A stretch of DNA of 64,000 nucleotides from Leucothrix mucor DSM 2157 (lineage in GTDB: Bacteria > Pseudomonadota > Gammaproteobacteria > Thiotrichales > Thiotrichaceae). The DNA is taken from positions 4,880,001-4,944,000 of the forward strand of contig NZ_ATTE01000001.1 in NCBI RefSeq assembly GCF_000419525.1. The letters run 5' to 3'. Under the pieces are notes generated by a model. That model saw only the letters and a program-made list of their open reading frames with translations, was not told the DNA's origin and made no database searches. The position numbers were made by a program, and so were the translations under genes. This document shows, in pieces, positions 62,845 to 64,000 of the stretch. Numbering within the stretch: the stretch's first letter is position 1; every line of letters starts with the position of its first letter.

Positions 62845-63659
62845 GCTTAGTTTATGCAGGTGTGTGTAGTCATGGGCCGGGAATTACTGCCCGTGCAGAC
62901 AGAGCAGACCCAGAGTTGCGCGATGCTTTTTATGCAAACCTAGGCCAAATGCGACAGGATATTGTTGACTCTGGTGCTGAGGCATTAATTGTTATTGCTG
63001 CGGAGCATTTTGCGAACTTCTTTATGAATAACATGCCTGCTTATTGCATTGGTATGGCAGATGAGTATGAAGGACCGATTGAAGATCCGGATTGGTTAAA
63101 AATCCCTCGTACAAAAGTACCCGGTAATGCGGAGTTGTCTGAGCGTTTAATCACTGAAGTGTTGAAAACAACGGATACTGCATTTTCTCAAGAATGGAAG
63201 TTTGACCATGGCATTAGCGTGCCACTTAATTTCTTAACGCCAAATTACGATCTACCGATAATTCCCGTGAATATTAATTGCCAAGGGCCACCATTAACAC
63301 CACTGCATCGTGCATGGGCGTTTGGTGAAGCGATTAGAGCAGCATGTGACGCATTACCTGAAAAAATAGCATTGGTTGGAACTGGCGGAATCTCACATTG
63401 GCCTGCAACACCGGACTCTGGAAAGATCAACAGCGAGTGGGATGCAGAGTTCATGGATCGTTTTCAGCGTAATGACAAAGAAGCCATGTTGTCATATACG
63501 AATGAAGAAACTTATAGAGATGGTGGACAGGGTGGGTATGAAATCAGAACATTGATTGCTACTGCTGCCGCTGCGCGAGGCGCTAAAGCAGATGTTCACT
63601 TTTTTGAGCCTATTCCTATTTTTGCGACTAGTTGTATTTGCGCGAAGTTTGAGTTGTAA
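62841..63659 (+). CDS. LigB-type catalytic subunit of an extradiol dioxygenase
   Basis: 272 aa, class III extradiol ring-cleavage enzyme with non-haem iron. Iron and acid/base residues by family comparison: His in GVCSHGPGI (about 11), His in AAEHFANFF (55), His in GGISHWPATP (185) and Glu in INSEWDAEFM (about 198-202). In this operon it most likely opens homoprotocatechuate between C2 and C3. Protocatechuate or gallate is the alternative suggested by the LigAB layout, but HpaE/F/H/I argue against it. Last gene before a 210-bp gap. Confidence 0.9.
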   Translation: MSLVYAGVCSHGPGITARADRADPELRDAFYANLGQMRQDIVDSGAEALIVIAAEHFANFFMNNMPAYCIGMADEYEGPIEDPDWLKIPRTKVPGNAELSERLITEVLKTTDTAFSQEWKFDHGISVPLNFLTPNYDLPIIPVNINCQGPPLTPLHRAWAFGEAIRAACDALPEKIALVGTGGISHWPATPDSGKINSEWDAEFMDRFQRNDKEAMLSYTNEETYRDGGQGGYEIRTLIATAAAARGAKADVHFFEPIPIFATSCICAKFEL

Positions 63660-63677
63660 AGCAAATGGTATTAAAAA

Positions 63678-63705
63678 ATAGCTGCTCTTCCAAAAGAGTA
63701 GCTAT
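63678..63705 (+). terminator. Stem-loop after the hpa operon
   Basis: ATAGCTGCTCTT pairs with AAGAGTAGCTAT at 11 of 12 positions around a 4-base loop. Only a weak T content follows. Confidence 0.6.
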
Positions 63706-63808
63706 GCAAGGCTAACTAATGGAAGTTGAGCCTTACTAGGGTGTTCTAGTTTAGAAAGCTAGAGGCTGATAGTAGCTTCAACTTTGTTATTACAGTGTTA
63801 TTTCAAAA

Positions 63809-63820
63809 TTAACGAGTTAA
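63809..63820. promoter_or_regulatory. Second putative HpaR-type operator
   Basis: TTAAC-GA-GTTAA, the same 12-bp symmetric core as at 51475-51486. A further AGTTAACT lies at 63849-63856. Confidence 0.5.
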
Positions 63821-63869
63821 CTGTTCAATTAAATATGTATTACGAACAAGTTAACTACATGGAGGAAGT

Positions 63870-64000
63870 ATGAGTAATCAAGTTTTTGCAAGAATGTTAA
63901 TTAATGGTGAGTCGAGAGAGTCAGATGATACATCTGACACCATAAACCCTGCAACAGGGGAAGCTTTTGCAACTTGCTTCTCGTTTTGGCGCAAGAACAC
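63870..64000 (+). CDS. Aldehyde dehydrogenase, N-terminal part (runs off the window)
   Basis: Begins MSNQVFARMLINGESRESD and continues through TINPATGEAF, the classical start of NAD-dependent aldehyde dehydrogenases, with GGAGGA before the ATG. The last few codons (CFSFWRKN) do not resemble the usual sequence, so a frameshift or divergence near 63970 is possible. Only 43 codons are in the window. Perhaps also under HpaR control. Confidence 0.72.
   Translation, partial: MSNQVFARMLINGESRESDDTSDTINPATGEAFATCFSFWRKN

Overview
The window reads as chromosomal DNA of a heterotrophic, probably marine gammaproteobacterium. The rRNA, the PhhA/PhhB pair, the misnamed 'Fis-like' small protein family, the many TRAP/TTT solute importers and the heterotetrameric sarcosine oxidase all fit that. 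A Thiotrichales/Leucothrix-like host is my guess from the gene mix, not something I could test. The first ~2 kb is the 3' part of a 23S rRNA gene, a 5S rRNA gene and a strong terminator.

Layout. 2.0-8.3 kb: homocysteine S-methyltransferase, then a minus-strand soxBDAG operon (sarcosine to glycine plus a one-carbon unit). 8.5-16.3 kb: a CNNM/CBS membrane protein, a THI5-like sensor fused to a diguanylate cyclase, a dctPQM TRAP importer and a divergent GlxA/AraC-type regulator. 16.4-25 kb: a YegD-like Hsp70, a CaiB-type CoA-transferase, PepQ, two cobalamin genes (cobC-like, cbiB), a DUF533 protein and a His-rich CbiX cobaltochelatase. 25-31.7 kb: an ankyrin protein, a large secreted beta-helix protein with a His/Lys-rich tail, an Lrp regulator divergent from phhA-phhB, and a YihU/GarR-type reductase. 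32-38.9 kb: an AAA-ATPase/PD-(D/E)XK protein followed by a WYL regulator, then RidA, a lipoprotein, a sugar isomerase/dehydrogenase pair and small ORFs.

39-50.3 kb is a catabolic island. A tripartite tricarboxylate transporter (tctCBA), a phospholyase-type class III aminotransferase, an APH-family kinase, a UPF0261/Tm-1-like protein and a PuuC-like aldehyde dehydrogenase are co-oriented. They lie opposite an IclR regulator, a HAD phosphatase and an omega-aminotransferase. The set suggests kinase plus phospho-lyase breakdown of a hydroxylated amine such as hydroxylysine or ethanolamine; this is inference.

50.3-64 kb is a homoprotocatechuate (3,4-dihydroxyphenylacetate) meta-cleavage cluster. 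After a scar holding a Uma2 fragment and a decayed 235-bp copy of the UPF0261 gene come hpaR, hpaE, a succinate-semialdehyde dehydrogenase, an FAH-family (hpaG-like) gene, a TRAP importer, a phenol-hydroxylase-type flavoprotein, hpaF, hpaH, hpaI and a LigA/LigB-type two-subunit dioxygenase. Together they could take a phenylacetate-type phenol to pyruvate and succinate. The wiring differs from the classical hpa cluster: no HpaBC or HpaX, a LigAB-type ring-cleavage enzyme, and an HpaF whose N-terminal catalytic proline codon reads alanine.

Non-coding signals include long palindromic hairpins between convergent genes, two of which share a core but carry different self-complementary arms. There is also a TTAAC-N2-GTTAA palindrome at both promoters of the hpa region, and a hairpin that masks the ribosome binding site of the Hsp70-like gene.
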